Positions 1 through 7,257 of a stretch of 21,108 nt of DNA are shown piece after piece. The notes under the pieces were generated by a model that searched no databases, was not told the DNA's origin, and worked only from the letters and a program-made list of their open reading frames with translations. Each line of letters opens with the position of its first letter. Position 1 is the first letter of the stretch. A program made the position numbers and the translations under genes. Origin of the DNA: Chloroflexota bacterium (GTDB lineage: Bacteria > Chloroflexota > UBA6077); contig JAJZQR010000072.1 in NCBI GenBank assembly GCA_021806765.1, positions 1 through 21,108 on the forward strand, read 5' to 3'.

Positions 1-23
1 CATCGTTTTCCGTGCCCGCCACG

Positions 24-56
24 CCAAAAGGCTGCTACCCTTCGGCAGCAGCCTCC
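24..56 (-). terminator. Rho-independent terminator after the BrxC-like gene
   Basis: Read on the minus strand, a 10-bp stem (GGCTGCTGCC / GGTAGCAGCC, one G-U pair) with a GAAG loop is followed by TTTT. It lies about 45 nt past the stop of the BrxC-like gene, so transcription of the brxF-brxC pair probably ends here rather than running into further BREX genes. Confidence 0.7.
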
Positions 57-97
57 TCATGCATGGGGTTGGCCCTCTTCACTTCCTGGGGTTGGTC

Positions 98-1576
98 CTA
101 TCCCCCTTCATCCGCTGCGCAAGCCCCGTAGTCCTGGGTCTTGTAGACGTCCAGGTAGAACTGGCCGCCCAGCCGCCCCTTCTCGTCGCGCTCTGTGGCG
201 GAGATGAACTGGCCGCTCACCGTCGTACTGATCAGCCTTAGAGCTGTCTCGATCTCGCCGCGCAGGTCCTCGGCCGCATCGCCCCCCAGCTCTCCGACGA
301 GCGGATCGTAGAGACACAGCGCGTCCCGAAGCTGCTCTGCGCTGAGCCCGACCTGCGAATCGACACTTCCTACCGCCAGCCGGTACACGCTCAGCCCGTG
401 AATGATCCGTCGGGCCATCTCCTTGTTCTTGCCCTTCGGATAGCCGACGTTCACCAGGTCCTCCAGCTTGGCGCTGCACTCCGTCACGAGCCGCACGTCC
501 GGTATCGCCCGCACCACGGGGTTGTCCTTTATCACCTCCCAGTAGCTGTCGAAGGCGATGAGACCAGGGCTATTCTGTGGGACGTCCTCCTCCAGCAGCC
601 GGTCCATCGATCGAGAGATGGTACGGAGCACCTCCCGCTTCTCAGCCAGGGTGATGCGCTCGAACACGTCTATGTAGTCGGGGTGCACCGGGAAGAGGCG
701 AACGAACTCGTCCATCCTGGCGTTCATGTCGCCGTAGAATCGGGCGAAGGGCGCCAGATGCTCGCGGATCTTGACCTGCTGATCCGTAGTCTTCTTCAGC
801 AGCCTCTCCGCCACCACGTATTTCACGTCCCGCCGCGCGATGTGTATCTGCTCGAACCGGTCTCTCACTCTTCTCAAGGTGTCTGCCGCAAAGGCAAACT
901 GCGAGCTGTCGAAGATCGCCTCCTGCACGCCGGCCACGAAGCGGAACCTGATGTCCCCACAGACCTCCCCGATCTCCCGCAGCAGGCTTAGATCGAGGAT
1001 CAGCTGCTGGTCCTTCCTGGAGCGGAGGTAGTCCAGCAGCTCGTCGACGACCATCAGAAGACCGTGGTCCGGATACACCTCGTGGAATGTGGCCATCATC
1101 GCTTCGAAGGCAGGCTTGTTCGTGCGGACGCGATCGTCGGCCGGGAAGCTGTAGTTGACCCCCATTTCGGCCAGGCGATCCTCCAGCTCACCCACCACTA
1201 TCTCCCGTAGCGGCATCGTGGTGGCCCCAATCTCCGTCCGTATCACCTTGAACTTGCCGGCGATCCTCGCCGCGGCCTCAGCAGCTTTCTTATTCTGGAG
1301 ATTGGCCGCCAGATCCGCGCGCTCGGCCACAGCCGAGACTACGGACATCAGGTGCGACTTGCCTGTACCGTAGTTGCCGACCACCAGGAGCCCCTTGTTG
1401 TCGGCGGGCGTGTCGTACTGGAGCTGGTTGAAGGCAACGTGAATCAGCCGGTCGGCCATCTCGTCCGAGATGACGTAGGTCGACACCAGCTGCCGCGCAC
1501 GATCCTCCTGATCGGCGTCACGAAGCTCGATATTGGTAGTGATGGGATGGAACTGGATCAGCTCGCGGTACTTCAT
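98..1576 (-). CDS. BrxC/DUF6079-like P-loop ATPase, short (492 aa)
   Basis: A P-loop ATPase resembling the N-terminal part of the large BrxC/DUF6079 proteins of type 3 BREX phage-defence systems. Walker A is GNYGTGKS (residues 67-74) and Walker B is LLMVVDE (173-179). The ATG has a GGAGG 9 nt upstream and lies 33 nt after the BrxF-like gene, so the two are probably cotranscribed. Family members are usually around 1100-1200 aa. This one stops after a segment ([14 protein letters not shown]) that I would expect to continue into the rest of the protein. The last eight residues look unrelated, a second in-frame TAG follows, and no other frame continues the homology. A terminator comes next. It is either a C-terminally truncated remnant or a stand-alone short form. 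The ATPase assignment is firm; the BREX link rests on family memory and the BrxF neighbour. Confidence 0.7.
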   Translation of the reverse strand: MKYRELIQFHPITTNIELRDADQEDRARQLVSTYVISDEMADRLIHVAFNQLQYDTPADNKGLLVVGNYGTGKSHLMSVVSAVAERADLAANLQNKKAAEAAARIAGKFKVIRTEIGATTMPLREIVVGELEDRLAEMGVNYSFPADDRVRTNKPAFEAMMATFHEVYPDHGLLMVVDELLDYLRSRKDQQLILDLSLLREIGEVCGDIRFRFVAGVQEAIFDSSQFAFAADTLRRVRDRFEQIHIARRDVKYVVAERLLKKTTDQQVKIREHLAPFARFYGDMNARMDEFVRLFPVHPDYIDVFERITLAEKREVLRTISRSMDRLLEEDVPQNSPGLIAFDSYWEVIKDNPVVRAIPDVRLVTECSAKLEDLVNVGYPKGKNKEMARRIIHGLSVYRLAVGSVDSQVGLSAEQLRDALCLYDPLVGELGGDAAEDLRGEIETALRLISTTVSGQFISATERDEKGRLGGQFYLDVYKTQDYGACAADEGG

Positions 1577-1609
1577 CGCACGCTTCCTCCAAATACCTAG
1601 GTCCCGCCC

Positions 1610-2086
1610 TCACTCAGCCGACGATGCTGCTACAATCAAGAGATCGGAGGCCGAATACCGCCTGTACTCCGGGTGGCCAGGCTCGGCGTACACAAGGTAG
1701 CTATCCTGGACAAGCCCGTTCCAGGTGGCAACGATCGCATGGTTGCGGGAAAGCCCCTGGAGTAGCCGAAGAGGATCTTGCCGCAGATCGGGATCGAAGA
1801 CCACCTCCAGGTTGTCCAGCAAGACAACCGGTGCACTCGCCCGGTCAACGATCTCCTTGACGATCTGTCCGCATCGCAGAGACCTTTGCTTCTCCGTCAA
1901 CTCCAGCAGTCTTTGGCTCAGCTCCAGATTGACGTTCACTAAAGGGAACCCCTTGCTCTGGGACATCTGCCTCATGGCGGCCGTCTTCCCGGTGTCAGGG
2001 GGCCCCACCACAAGCACCAGGCGGTTGTACAGCTGCTCCGCCTGGCCAAGCACATCCACGATCTGTTGCGAAAGCGTAGTCGCCAC
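1610..2086 (-). CDS. brxF: BrxF-like small P-loop ATPase (BREX type 3)
   Basis: A 158-aa single-domain P-loop protein. Walker A is GPPDTGKT (residues 28-35) and a Walker B-like strand APVVLLDNLEVVF ends near residue 97. Size, motif placement and position directly upstream of a BrxC-like gene match BrxF, the first gene of type 3 BREX operons (brxF, brxC, pglX, brxH, pglZ, brxA). Its biochemical role is not well defined. The start is GTG, with GAGGA 7 nt upstream. None of pglX, brxH, pglZ or brxA is visible in the window; they could only lie beyond the left edge, past a terminator. The family call is probable and function in isolation is unknown. Confidence 0.7.
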   Translation of the reverse strand: MATTLSQQIVDVLGQAEQLYNRLVLVVGPPDTGKTAAMRQMSQSKGFPLVNVNLELSQRLLELTEKQRSLRCGQIVKEIVDRASAPVVLLDNLEVVFDPDLRQDPLRLLQGLSRNHAIVATWNGLVQDSYLVYAEPGHPEYRRYSASDLLIVAASSAE

Positions 2087-2314
2087 TGCTGATTCCTCGT
2101 TGAGTCATCCGCCGTCAAGCCGAGCCCACCCACAGATCCGAGGATACGCCCGCCTACTCGGACCCCAGGGAAGGAGTGAGCGATGGAAAGGACTCTTCCG
2201 GAAGACCACACTTGTGATAGATGCCGGTCGCGGAAATTGGCGGTGGGCCTCTCCGTCCTGATGGTAGCGCGCGTCTCGCGGCATGGCCGCTCCAGCCCGA
2301 GGACCCCTATGCAT
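2087..2314. other. Non-coding gap upstream of brxF
   Basis: No open frame here has convincing codon use, a Shine-Dalgarno or a recognisable product. If the promoter at 2315-2343 is real, this is the untranslated leader of the brxF-brxC transcript; otherwise it may hold decayed sequence. Confidence 0.4.
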
Positions 2315-2343
2315 ATTCTCGCCTCATCTAGCACGATGGTCAA
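2315..2343 (-). promoter_or_regulatory. Possible promoter for the brxF-brxC pair
   Basis: Minus-strand TTGACC (complement at 2338-2343), a 17-nt spacer and GAGAAT (2315-2320, 4/6 to the -10 consensus). It would give a 5' leader of roughly 220 nt. The -35 lies about 10 bp from the left direct repeat of the MITE-like element. Confidence 0.3.
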
Positions 2344-2402
2344 TCGATCTGCCTGTTCTCCAGGGCCTTTTCAAGGTCGTCAGGCACCGCCATCCCGCCC
2401 CT

Positions 2403-2429
2403 GTCATCCCCGCTTGCGCGGGGATCCAT
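2403..2429 (+). repeat. REP-like palindrome, copy 1
   Basis: GTCATCCCCGC, loop TTGC, then GCGGGGATCCAT. The stem is CCCCGC/GCGGGG. It belongs to a very widespread class of bacterial palindromic units of the type GTCATYCCCGC. Confidence 0.8.
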
Positions 2430-2463
2430 CGTGTAGCCGAGGTCATGAGCGCACACCAGAGAG

Positions 2464-2490
2464 GTCATCCCCGCGCAAGCGGGGATCCAT
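2464..2490 (+). repeat. REP-like palindrome, copy 2
   Basis: Same unit and orientation as the copy at 2403-2429. It differs only in the central tetranucleotide, GCAA, which is the reverse complement of the TTGC in copy 1. Confidence 0.8.
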
Positions 2491-2506
2491 CGGGCTTCCC
2501 GGGGCC

Positions 2507-2532
2507 TGGACCCCCGCTTTCGCGGGGGTGAC
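2507..2532 (-). repeat. REP-like palindrome, copy 3 (inverted)
   Basis: TGGACCCCCGC, TTTC, GCGGGGGTGAC. This is the same unit in opposite orientation (it reads GTCACCCCCGC on the minus strand), with a stem one base pair longer. Confidence 0.75.
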
Positions 2533-2590
2533 GTTCCCTCCCGGGCCGTCACGGCGGACTTTGAAAAGGCCCTGCCTGTTCTCCCGTCCC

Positions 2591-2619
2591 TTGCCCTCCC
2601 CTCTCCTCCGTCGTATACT
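2591..2619 (+). promoter_or_regulatory. Promoter of the marR-ABC operon
   Basis: TTGCCC (2591-2596), 17-nt spacer, TATACT (2614-2619). The predicted transcription start near 2626 rules out the upstream in-frame TTG at 2623 as the marR start. Confidence 0.65.
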
Positions 2620-2622
2620 TGT

Positions 2623-2634
2623 TTGCGCACGCAA
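2623..2634. promoter_or_regulatory. Candidate MarR operator over the transcription start
   Basis: TTGCG-CA-CGCAA is a perfect inverted repeat at the predicted +1. MarR-family dimers bind short palindromes of this kind, so negative autoregulation of the regulator-exporter operon is likely (inference). Confidence 0.45.
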
Positions 2635-2664
2635 TTAAACTCGAGGGAGGGCCGCGACCCGCCG

Positions 2665-3111
2665 ATGGAGAAGCCGCCTATCGCCCTCCGGCTCGTCTTC
2701 CTGGGGAAACATCTGGGGCATCTGATCGACCACAGGCTGGCCAGCCAGGGGCTGAACCGCACCCAGACCACCATACTGATGGTGCTGAGCCGCCACCCGG
2801 GCCTTCAGGCCCTGGACCTCTGCAGGCCAGCCAGCGTCGAGCCGGCCAACGTCACCCGAACCATCCAGTCGCTGGAGCGGCTGGGGCTGCTGGAGCGAAA
2901 GCCTCACCCCACCGACGGCAGAGCCCACCTCCTCTACCTGACCGAGGCGGGGCACTCCCTGGCACGGGAATTGTCGAAGGAGATCCGGAAGATCTCCGAT
3001 GACCTGCTTCAGCAGCTACCCCAGGAGGAGCGACCGCAGCTGGAGAGGCTGCTGGACAGCCTGTGGAAAGCCATCAGCCAGATTCTGCTGAGGACCGATA
3101 GCCCATCATGA
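2665..3111 (+). CDS. MarR-family transcriptional regulator
   Basis: A 148-aa winged-helix regulator. The helix-turn-helix covers about residues 45-75 (LDLCRPASVEPANVTRTIQS), followed by the wing with the family signature DGRAHLLYLTEAG. The ATG at 2665 is preferred over the TTG at 2623 because the latter coincides with the predicted transcription start; GAGGGAGG lies upstream with somewhat long spacing (14 nt). Its stop overlaps the start of the first ABC gene by 4 bp (ATGA), so translation is coupled. The arrangement MarR plus two ABC half-exporters is typical of drug- or lipid-responsive repressors of heterodimeric exporters. The ligand is unknown. Confidence 0.88.
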   Translation: MEKPPIALRLVFLGKHLGHLIDHRLASQGLNRTQTTILMVLSRHPGLQALDLCRPASVEPANVTRTIQSLERLGLLERKPHPTDGRAHLLYLTEAGHSLARELSKEIRKISDDLLQQLPQEERPQLERLLDSLWKAISQILLRTDSPS

Positions 3112-4859
3112 AATCGCTACGCCGCGCACTCAAGTACCTGTTACCCTACTGGACGACGGCCTCCGCCGCCTTCCTCAGCCTGGTGCTGGTCTCGGCCACC
3201 AACCTGGCTTCCCCCCAGTTCCTGAGGCTCGCCATCGACGGCGGCATCGTCGGGGGCCAGTGGAGCGCCATCCTGGCGGCGGCCGGAGGTCTCCTGGGGG
3301 CAGCGGCCTTCCGGGGTGTATTCACCTTCCTGCAGGGCTATCTATCGGAGAAGAGTTCCCAGGGCGTGGCCTACGACCTGAGAAACGAGATCTACGCCAA
3401 ACTGCAGAACCTAAGCTTCAGCTACCACGACCAGGCCCAGACGGGGCAACTGATGACCCGGGTGACCAGCGATGTGGAGATGGTGCGCCAGTTCATCGGC
3501 CAGGGCTTCCTCCAACTGATGGGTGCCCTGGTGATGCTGGCGGGTAGCTCCGCTGTGCTGTTCGTCATGAACTGGCGGCTGGCCCTGGTGTCGCTGACCA
3601 TCATCCCGGGGATTTTCCTGGTGTTCGGGCGCTTCGTCCGGAGCGTTCAGCCCCTCTTCCGGGTGGTCCAGCAGAAGCTGGGGGGGCTAAACACCATCCT
3701 CCAGGAGAACCTGGCCGGCGTACGAGTGGTGAAGGCCTTCGCCCGAGAGGAATACGAGGAAAAGCGATTCGGCAGGGCCAATGCCGACCTGCTGGCAGAG
3801 AACATCCGTGTGACCAGGGCCATGAACACCACCTTCCCGGTGATCTTCTTCTTCGGAAACGTGGGAACCTTCCTGGTGGTCTGGTACGGGGGCAACGAGG
3901 TGATCGGCAGCTCCCTTTCCCTTGGAGAGTTGGTGGCCTTCAACTCCTACCTGGGCTTCCTGATGTTCCCCATCTTCATGCTGGGGATGATCATGGCCAC
4001 CATGACCAGGGCTGCCGCCTCCGCCCAGCGGGTCTTCGAAGTGCTGGACGCAGAGAACGAGGTGCAGGACGGCCCGAACGCCAGGCCGCTCCCTGCGGTC
4101 CAAGGCCGGGTGGCCTTCGAGGGGGTGAGCTTCCGCTACGCCGGGGCCGAGCACGATGCCCTGAGCGGGGTGAGCTTCGTGGTGGAGCCGGGGAAGACGG
4201 TGGCCGTGGTGGGAACCACCGGCGCGGGCAAGAGCACCATCATCAACCTGATCCCCCGCTTCTACGACGTCCGAGGCGGGCGGGTTACCATCGACGGCCA
4301 CGACGTGAGGGATCTGACGCTGGAGAGCCTGAGATCCCAGATCGGTATAGTGCTCCAGGAGACGGTGCTGTTCAGCGGCGCCATCCGTGAGAACATCGCC
4401 TACGGGGCCCCCGAGGCGACCCAGGAGGAGATCGAGACCGTAGCCAAGATCGCCCAGGCCCACGACTTCATCCTGGAGCAGCCCCAGGGCTACGAGACCC
4501 GCATCGGCGAGGGGGGCGTCGGGCTCTCCGGCGGACAGATGCAGCGGATCGCCATCGCTCGAGCCCTGCTGCTGAACCCCAAGGTGCTGATCCTGGACGA
4601 CAGCACCTCCTCGGTGGACGCCGAGACCGAGTACCAGATCCAGCGGGCCATGGACGACCTGATGGTAGGCCGGACCAGCTTCATCGTGGCCCAGAGGATC
4701 AGTACCGTCCGCAACGCCGACAAGATCCTGCTGCTGGACGGCTCCCACGTGGTGGCTCAGGGCAGCCACGAGGAGTTGCTCGCCACCAGCGCCCTGTATG
4801 GCGAGATCGTGGCGTCGCAATTGAGAGACGACAGCCTAGTTCTGAGTTCTGAGTTCTGA
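3108..4859 (+). CDS. ABC exporter half-transporter, degenerate-site subunit
   Basis: A 583-aa fused permease-ATPase of the MsbA/BmrCD type: six-helix exporter domain (about residues 15-310) and C-terminal nucleotide-binding domain. Walker A is GTTGAGKS (369-376), the signature is canonical LSGGQ, and Walker B is LILDD. Asp498 replaces the catalytic Glu, and Gln529 (VAQRIST) replaces the switch-loop His. These changes mark the degenerate subunit of heterodimeric exporters such as TM287/288. It starts by ATGA overlap with marR. The last residues (LVLSSEF) and the stop codon are encoded by a heptamer repeat, so the native C-terminus was probably altered. It is expected to pair with the next gene in the inner membrane; the substrate is unknown. 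Confidence 0.92.
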   Translation: MKSLRRALKYLLPYWTTASAAFLSLVLVSATNLASPQFLRLAIDGGIVGGQWSAILAAAGGLLGAAAFRGVFTFLQGYLSEKSSQGVAYDLRNEIYAKLQNLSFSYHDQAQTGQLMTRVTSDVEMVRQFIGQGFLQLMGALVMLAGSSAVLFVMNWRLALVSLTIIPGIFLVFGRFVRSVQPLFRVVQQKLGGLNTILQENLAGVRVVKAFAREEYEEKRFGRANADLLAENIRVTRAMNTTFPVIFFFGNVGTFLVVWYGGNEVIGSSLSLGELVAFNSYLGFLMFPIFMLGMIMATMTRAAASAQRVFEVLDAENEVQDGPNARPLPAVQGRVAFEGVSFRYAGAEHDALSGVSFVVEPGKTVAVVGTTGAGKSTIINLIPRFYDVRGGRVTIDGHDVRDLTLESLRSQIGIVLQETVLFSGAIRENIAYGAPEATQEEIETVAKIAQAHDFILEQPQGYETRIGEGGVGLSGGQMQRIAIARALLLNPKVLILDDSTSSVDAETEYQIQRAMDDLMVGRTSFIVAQRISTVRNADKILLLDGSHVVAQGSHEELLATSALYGEIVASQLRDDSLVLSSEF

Positions 4860-4902
4860 GTTCTGGGTATGCTTGGGACCCAGAACCCAGAACCCAGAAC
4901 CC
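4838..4902. repeat. Inverted heptamer tandem repeats between the ABC genes
   Basis: Four copies of AGTTCTG (4838-4865) face three copies of CCCAGAA (4879-4899, plus CCC). The inner part, CTGGGT...ACCCAG, pairs perfectly; outward, the arms pair with one A-C mismatch per heptamer. The repeat supplies the stop codon of the upstream gene and contains an in-frame ATG (4869) in its loop. It resembles the short tandem heptamer repeats known from cyanobacteria and other phyla. Confidence 0.85.
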
Positions 4903-4919
4903 GTGGAGTTGAGGTGAAG

Positions 4920-6770
4920 ATGTTCGGAGGTCACTTCCGTCATCAGGCGGGCATACAAGAGGAGAAGGCCACCAACAGCAGGGCGGTAGCCGGGAGGCTG
5001 GTGCGCTACCTGGCTCCCTACCGGATACGGCTGGTGGTGGTGCTGCTCCTCTCGTTGGTGGGAGCCGCTTCGGCGGCCGGAGGCCCCTATCTGGTGGGCA
5101 GGGCCATCGATAGCTTCATCTCCGTGGGGGACAGGGCCGGGCTGGCAACCAACATGCTGCTGCTGCTGGGGGTCTACCTGGCGGGTTTGGGCTCCCGGAT
5201 GCTCCAGGGCTACCTGATGGGTTGGGTAGGCCAGACCACCCTTTCCCAACTGCGGGGTGAGATCTTCGGGAAGTTGCACCGGCTCTCCCTCCGCTACTTC
5301 GACAAGCACGATGCCGGCGACATGATGTCCAGGCTCGTCAACGACGTGGACACCATCAACAACCTGCTCAGCATGGGGCTGGTCCAGGCTATCTCGGGCG
5401 TGCTGTCGCTCGCGGGCATCCTGATGGCGATGTTCGGCCTCTACTGGCCCCTGGCCCTGGCGGCCTCCTCGGTCATCCCGGTGATGCTGATCACCACCAA
5501 CCTCTTCGCCAAGATGGCCCGCCGGGCCTTCCGGAAGACCCGAGAGACCATCGGTGACGTCTCGGCGGACCTCCAGGAGGACATCGCCGGCATAAAGGTA
5601 GCCCAGGCCTTCAACCGGACGGGGCTCAACCAGGCCCGCTTCGCCCAGCGGAACGCCGCCAACCGGGATGCCAACGTAGGCGCCACGGCGATCACCTCGG
5701 CCTTCTCTCCCGCCATGGACCTGCTCAGCACGGTAGCGACCATCATCGTGGTGGCCTTCGGCGGCTATCTGGCCATGGAGGGAAGGGTAACCGTAGGGCT
5801 GGTGGTGGCCTTCCTTGGCTACGTGCAGCAGTTCTTCTGGCCGATCCAGCAGATCAGCCAGATTTACACCCAGGCCCAATCGGCCCTGGCAGGCGCCGAG
5901 CGGATCTTCGACCTGCTGGACACCGAGGAGGATATGGTGGACGCCACGGCCGCCACGTCGCTGCCCCCCATCCAGGGGCAGGTGGTGTTCGAGAAGGTGG
6001 ACTTCGCCTACGACCCCCTGCACCCGGTCCTCCACCAGGTGGACCTGGTGGCTGAGTCGGGACAGACGGTGGCGCTGGTGGGCCCGACGGGGGCAGGGAA
6101 GACCACCATCGCCAGCCTGATCGCCCGCTTCTACGATGTTACCGGAGGCAGGGTGACCATCGACGGGGTGGACGTGCGAGACGTCACCATCAACTCCCTG
6201 CGGAGCCAGTTGGGGATCGTTCCCCAGAACAGCTTCCTCTTCTCCGGGACCGTGGCCGACAACATTCGGTACGGCCGCCTGACGGCCACCGACGAGGAGG
6301 TAGAGCAAGCCGCGCGGCTGGCCAACGCCCACGACTTCATCGTGCGGCTGCCTCAAGGCTATGGGACGCCGCTAGGCGAGCGGGGAAACTCCCTCAGCCA
6401 GGGGCAGCGCCAACTGGTGGCCTTCGCCCGGGCCATCCTGGCCGACCCACGGATCCTGATCCTGGACGAGGCCACGAGCAGCGTGGACACCCGAACGGAG
6501 ATGCTAATCCAGCAGGCGCTGGAGCAGCTGTTGAAGGGCCGGACCAGCTTCGTCATCGCCCACCGGCTCAGCACCATCCGGAACGCCGGCCAGGTGCTGG
6601 TGATCGACGAGGGCCGCATCGTGGAGCGGGGAACCCACCGGGAACTGCTGGAGCGGGGCGGGCTGTACGCCGACCTCTACAGCCGCCAGTTCCGGGACGT
6701 GGAGGAGAAGACACCCGCTCCGGCGGCCGCGTCAGGAGTCCAACTCCAGCCCGGCCGGCAACCAGCGTAA
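4920..6770 (+). CDS. ABC exporter half-transporter, catalytic-site subunit
   Basis: A 616-aa permease-ATPase fusion and partner of the preceding gene. Walker A is GPTGAGKT, Walker B is LILDE with the catalytic Glu517, and the switch His548 (IAHRLST) is present, but the signature is LSQGQ (Gln494) instead of LSGGQ. In a head-to-tail dimer this noncanonical signature would complete the degenerate site of the partner, while the partner's LSGGQ completes this subunit's active site. ATG 4920 is chosen because AGGTGA lies just upstream, though the spacing is short. The in-frame ATG at 4869 lies inside the heptamer-repeat loop and has no Shine-Dalgarno. The C-terminal tail is Ala/Pro-rich. Substrate unknown. 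Confidence 0.9.
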   Translation: MFGGHFRHQAGIQEEKATNSRAVAGRLVRYLAPYRIRLVVVLLLSLVGAASAAGGPYLVGRAIDSFISVGDRAGLATNMLLLLGVYLAGLGSRMLQGYLMGWVGQTTLSQLRGEIFGKLHRLSLRYFDKHDAGDMMSRLVNDVDTINNLLSMGLVQAISGVLSLAGILMAMFGLYWPLALAASSVIPVMLITTNLFAKMARRAFRKTRETIGDVSADLQEDIAGIKVAQAFNRTGLNQARFAQRNAANRDANVGATAITSAFSPAMDLLSTVATIIVVAFGGYLAMEGRVTVGLVVAFLGYVQQFFWPIQQISQIYTQAQSALAGAERIFDLLDTEEDMVDATAATSLPPIQGQVVFEKVDFAYDPLHPVLHQVDLVAESGQTVALVGPTGAGKTTIASLIARFYDVTGGRVTIDGVDVRDVTINSLRSQLGIVPQNSFLFSGTVADNIRYGRLTATDEEVEQAARLANAHDFIVRLPQGYGTPLGERGNSLSQGQRQLVAFARAILADPRILILDEATSSVDTRTEMLIQQALEQLLKGRTSFVIAHRLSTIRNAGQVLVIDEGRIVERGTHRELLERGGLYADLYSRQFRDVEEKTPAPAAASGVQLQPGRQPA

Positions 6771-6945
6771 GGCTACCGACTTCGCCCTCGAGGGCGGTAC
6801 CGAGCACCACCCTCCGCTCAATACCATTGTCTCAGTAGTGCGGGTTGAGACAACCCGCCCATCGGTCAGCCTCGACGACCGAGCGGTGACTACCGCAAGG
6901 GCGAAGCATTCCGCTGCGGCGGCATGCTTCGCCCCTACTTTCTTC
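6771..6945. other. Convergent gap with several hairpins
   Basis: It separates the ABC operon from the convergent winged-helix gene. It contains CGCCCTCGAGGGCG, GCGGGTT-GAGAC-AACCCGC (6840-6858), CGGTC...GACCG, GCGGT-GACT-ACCGC and the palindromic repeat at 6899-6934. Together they probably end transcription from both sides, although no strong T-run is present apart from TTTCTTCTT after the last stem on the plus strand. Confidence 0.5.
6899..6934. repeat. Dispersed palindromic repeat GGGCGAAGCAT, copy 1
   Basis: An 11-bp perfect stem GGGCGAAGCAT/ATGCTTCGCCC with a 14-nt loop, followed by CTAC and T-rich sequence. The same repeat recurs at 9162-9199. Confidence 0.8.
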
Positions 6946-7257
6946 TTACTCCGGCAGGCTGTCCACCGCCCGCTTCATCCGGTCCCGGTAGTCCCGGAAT
7001 GCCGAGCGCCCCTCCTCGGTGAGGCTGTAAGTGGTCTGGGGCACCCGGCCCCGGAAGCCCTTCTCCACCTCCAGGTAGCCCGCCTCCTCCAGCTTGGCCA
7101 GGTGGGCCGAGAGGTTGCCCTTGGTGAGCCCCGTCTCTCGGAGCAGATAGAGGAAGTCGGCGCTCTCCAGGGGGTAGAGGAGGGCCAGGATCATCAGCCG
7201 GGCCGGCTCGTGGACTACCCTGTCGATCCCTGCTAGATCCCGAAACCTCTGGCTCAT
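6946..7257 (-). CDS. Winged-helix regulator (HTH_34-like)
   Basis: A 103-aa single-domain ArsR-fold regulator. The recognition helix lies in GLTKGNLSAHLAKLEEAGYL (residues 43-62), followed by a wing (VEKGFRGRVPQTTYSLTEEG). This matches the small 'winged helix DNA-binding domain' family (PF13601). Its ATG overlaps the TGA of the upstream membrane-protein gene (ATGA), so the two form a coupled operon. It has no Cys-rich metal site or extra sensor domain, so signal input may come through its partner. It probably represses its own operon through the tandem palindromes at 7895-7923 (inference). Confidence 0.85.
   Translation of the reverse strand: MSQRFRDLAGIDRVVHEPARLMILALLYPLESADFLYLLRETGLTKGNLSAHLAKLEEAGYLEVEKGFRGRVPQTTYSLTEEGRSAFRDYRDRMKRAVDSLPE

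Larger units (their letters stand above)
2361..2574. mobile_element. MITE-like element with 18-bp inverted ends
   Basis: The ends are CAGGGCCTTTTCAAGGTC (2361-2378) and, inverted, GACTTTGAAAAGGCCCTG (2557-2574), matching at 17 of 18 positions. The element is bracketed by perfect direct repeats CCTGTTCTC at 2352-2360 and 2575-2583, as expected of a target-site duplication. Adjacent bases also match, so the duplication could be counted as 9 to 13 bp. The 214-bp interior has no ORF of its own and carries three REP-like palindromes. The right end lies 16 bp upstream of the -35 of the marR promoter. The parent transposase family was not identified. Confidence 0.75.

Noticed and set aside
2403..2532. 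Possible short CRISPR array
   Set aside because: The three units are self-palindromic, one is inverted, spacing is irregular (about 34 and 16 bp) and no cas gene is present; they are REP-type palindromes.
3687..4820. 377-codon open frame opposite the first ABC gene
   Set aside because: A mirror of the ABC coding strand in GC-rich DNA; no Shine-Dalgarno, no domain.
4836..6356. 506-codon open frame opposite the second ABC gene
   Set aside because: A composition-driven antisense frame; it gives a low-complexity, His/Gly-rich sequence with no recognisable domain, while the other strand encodes a complete exporter.
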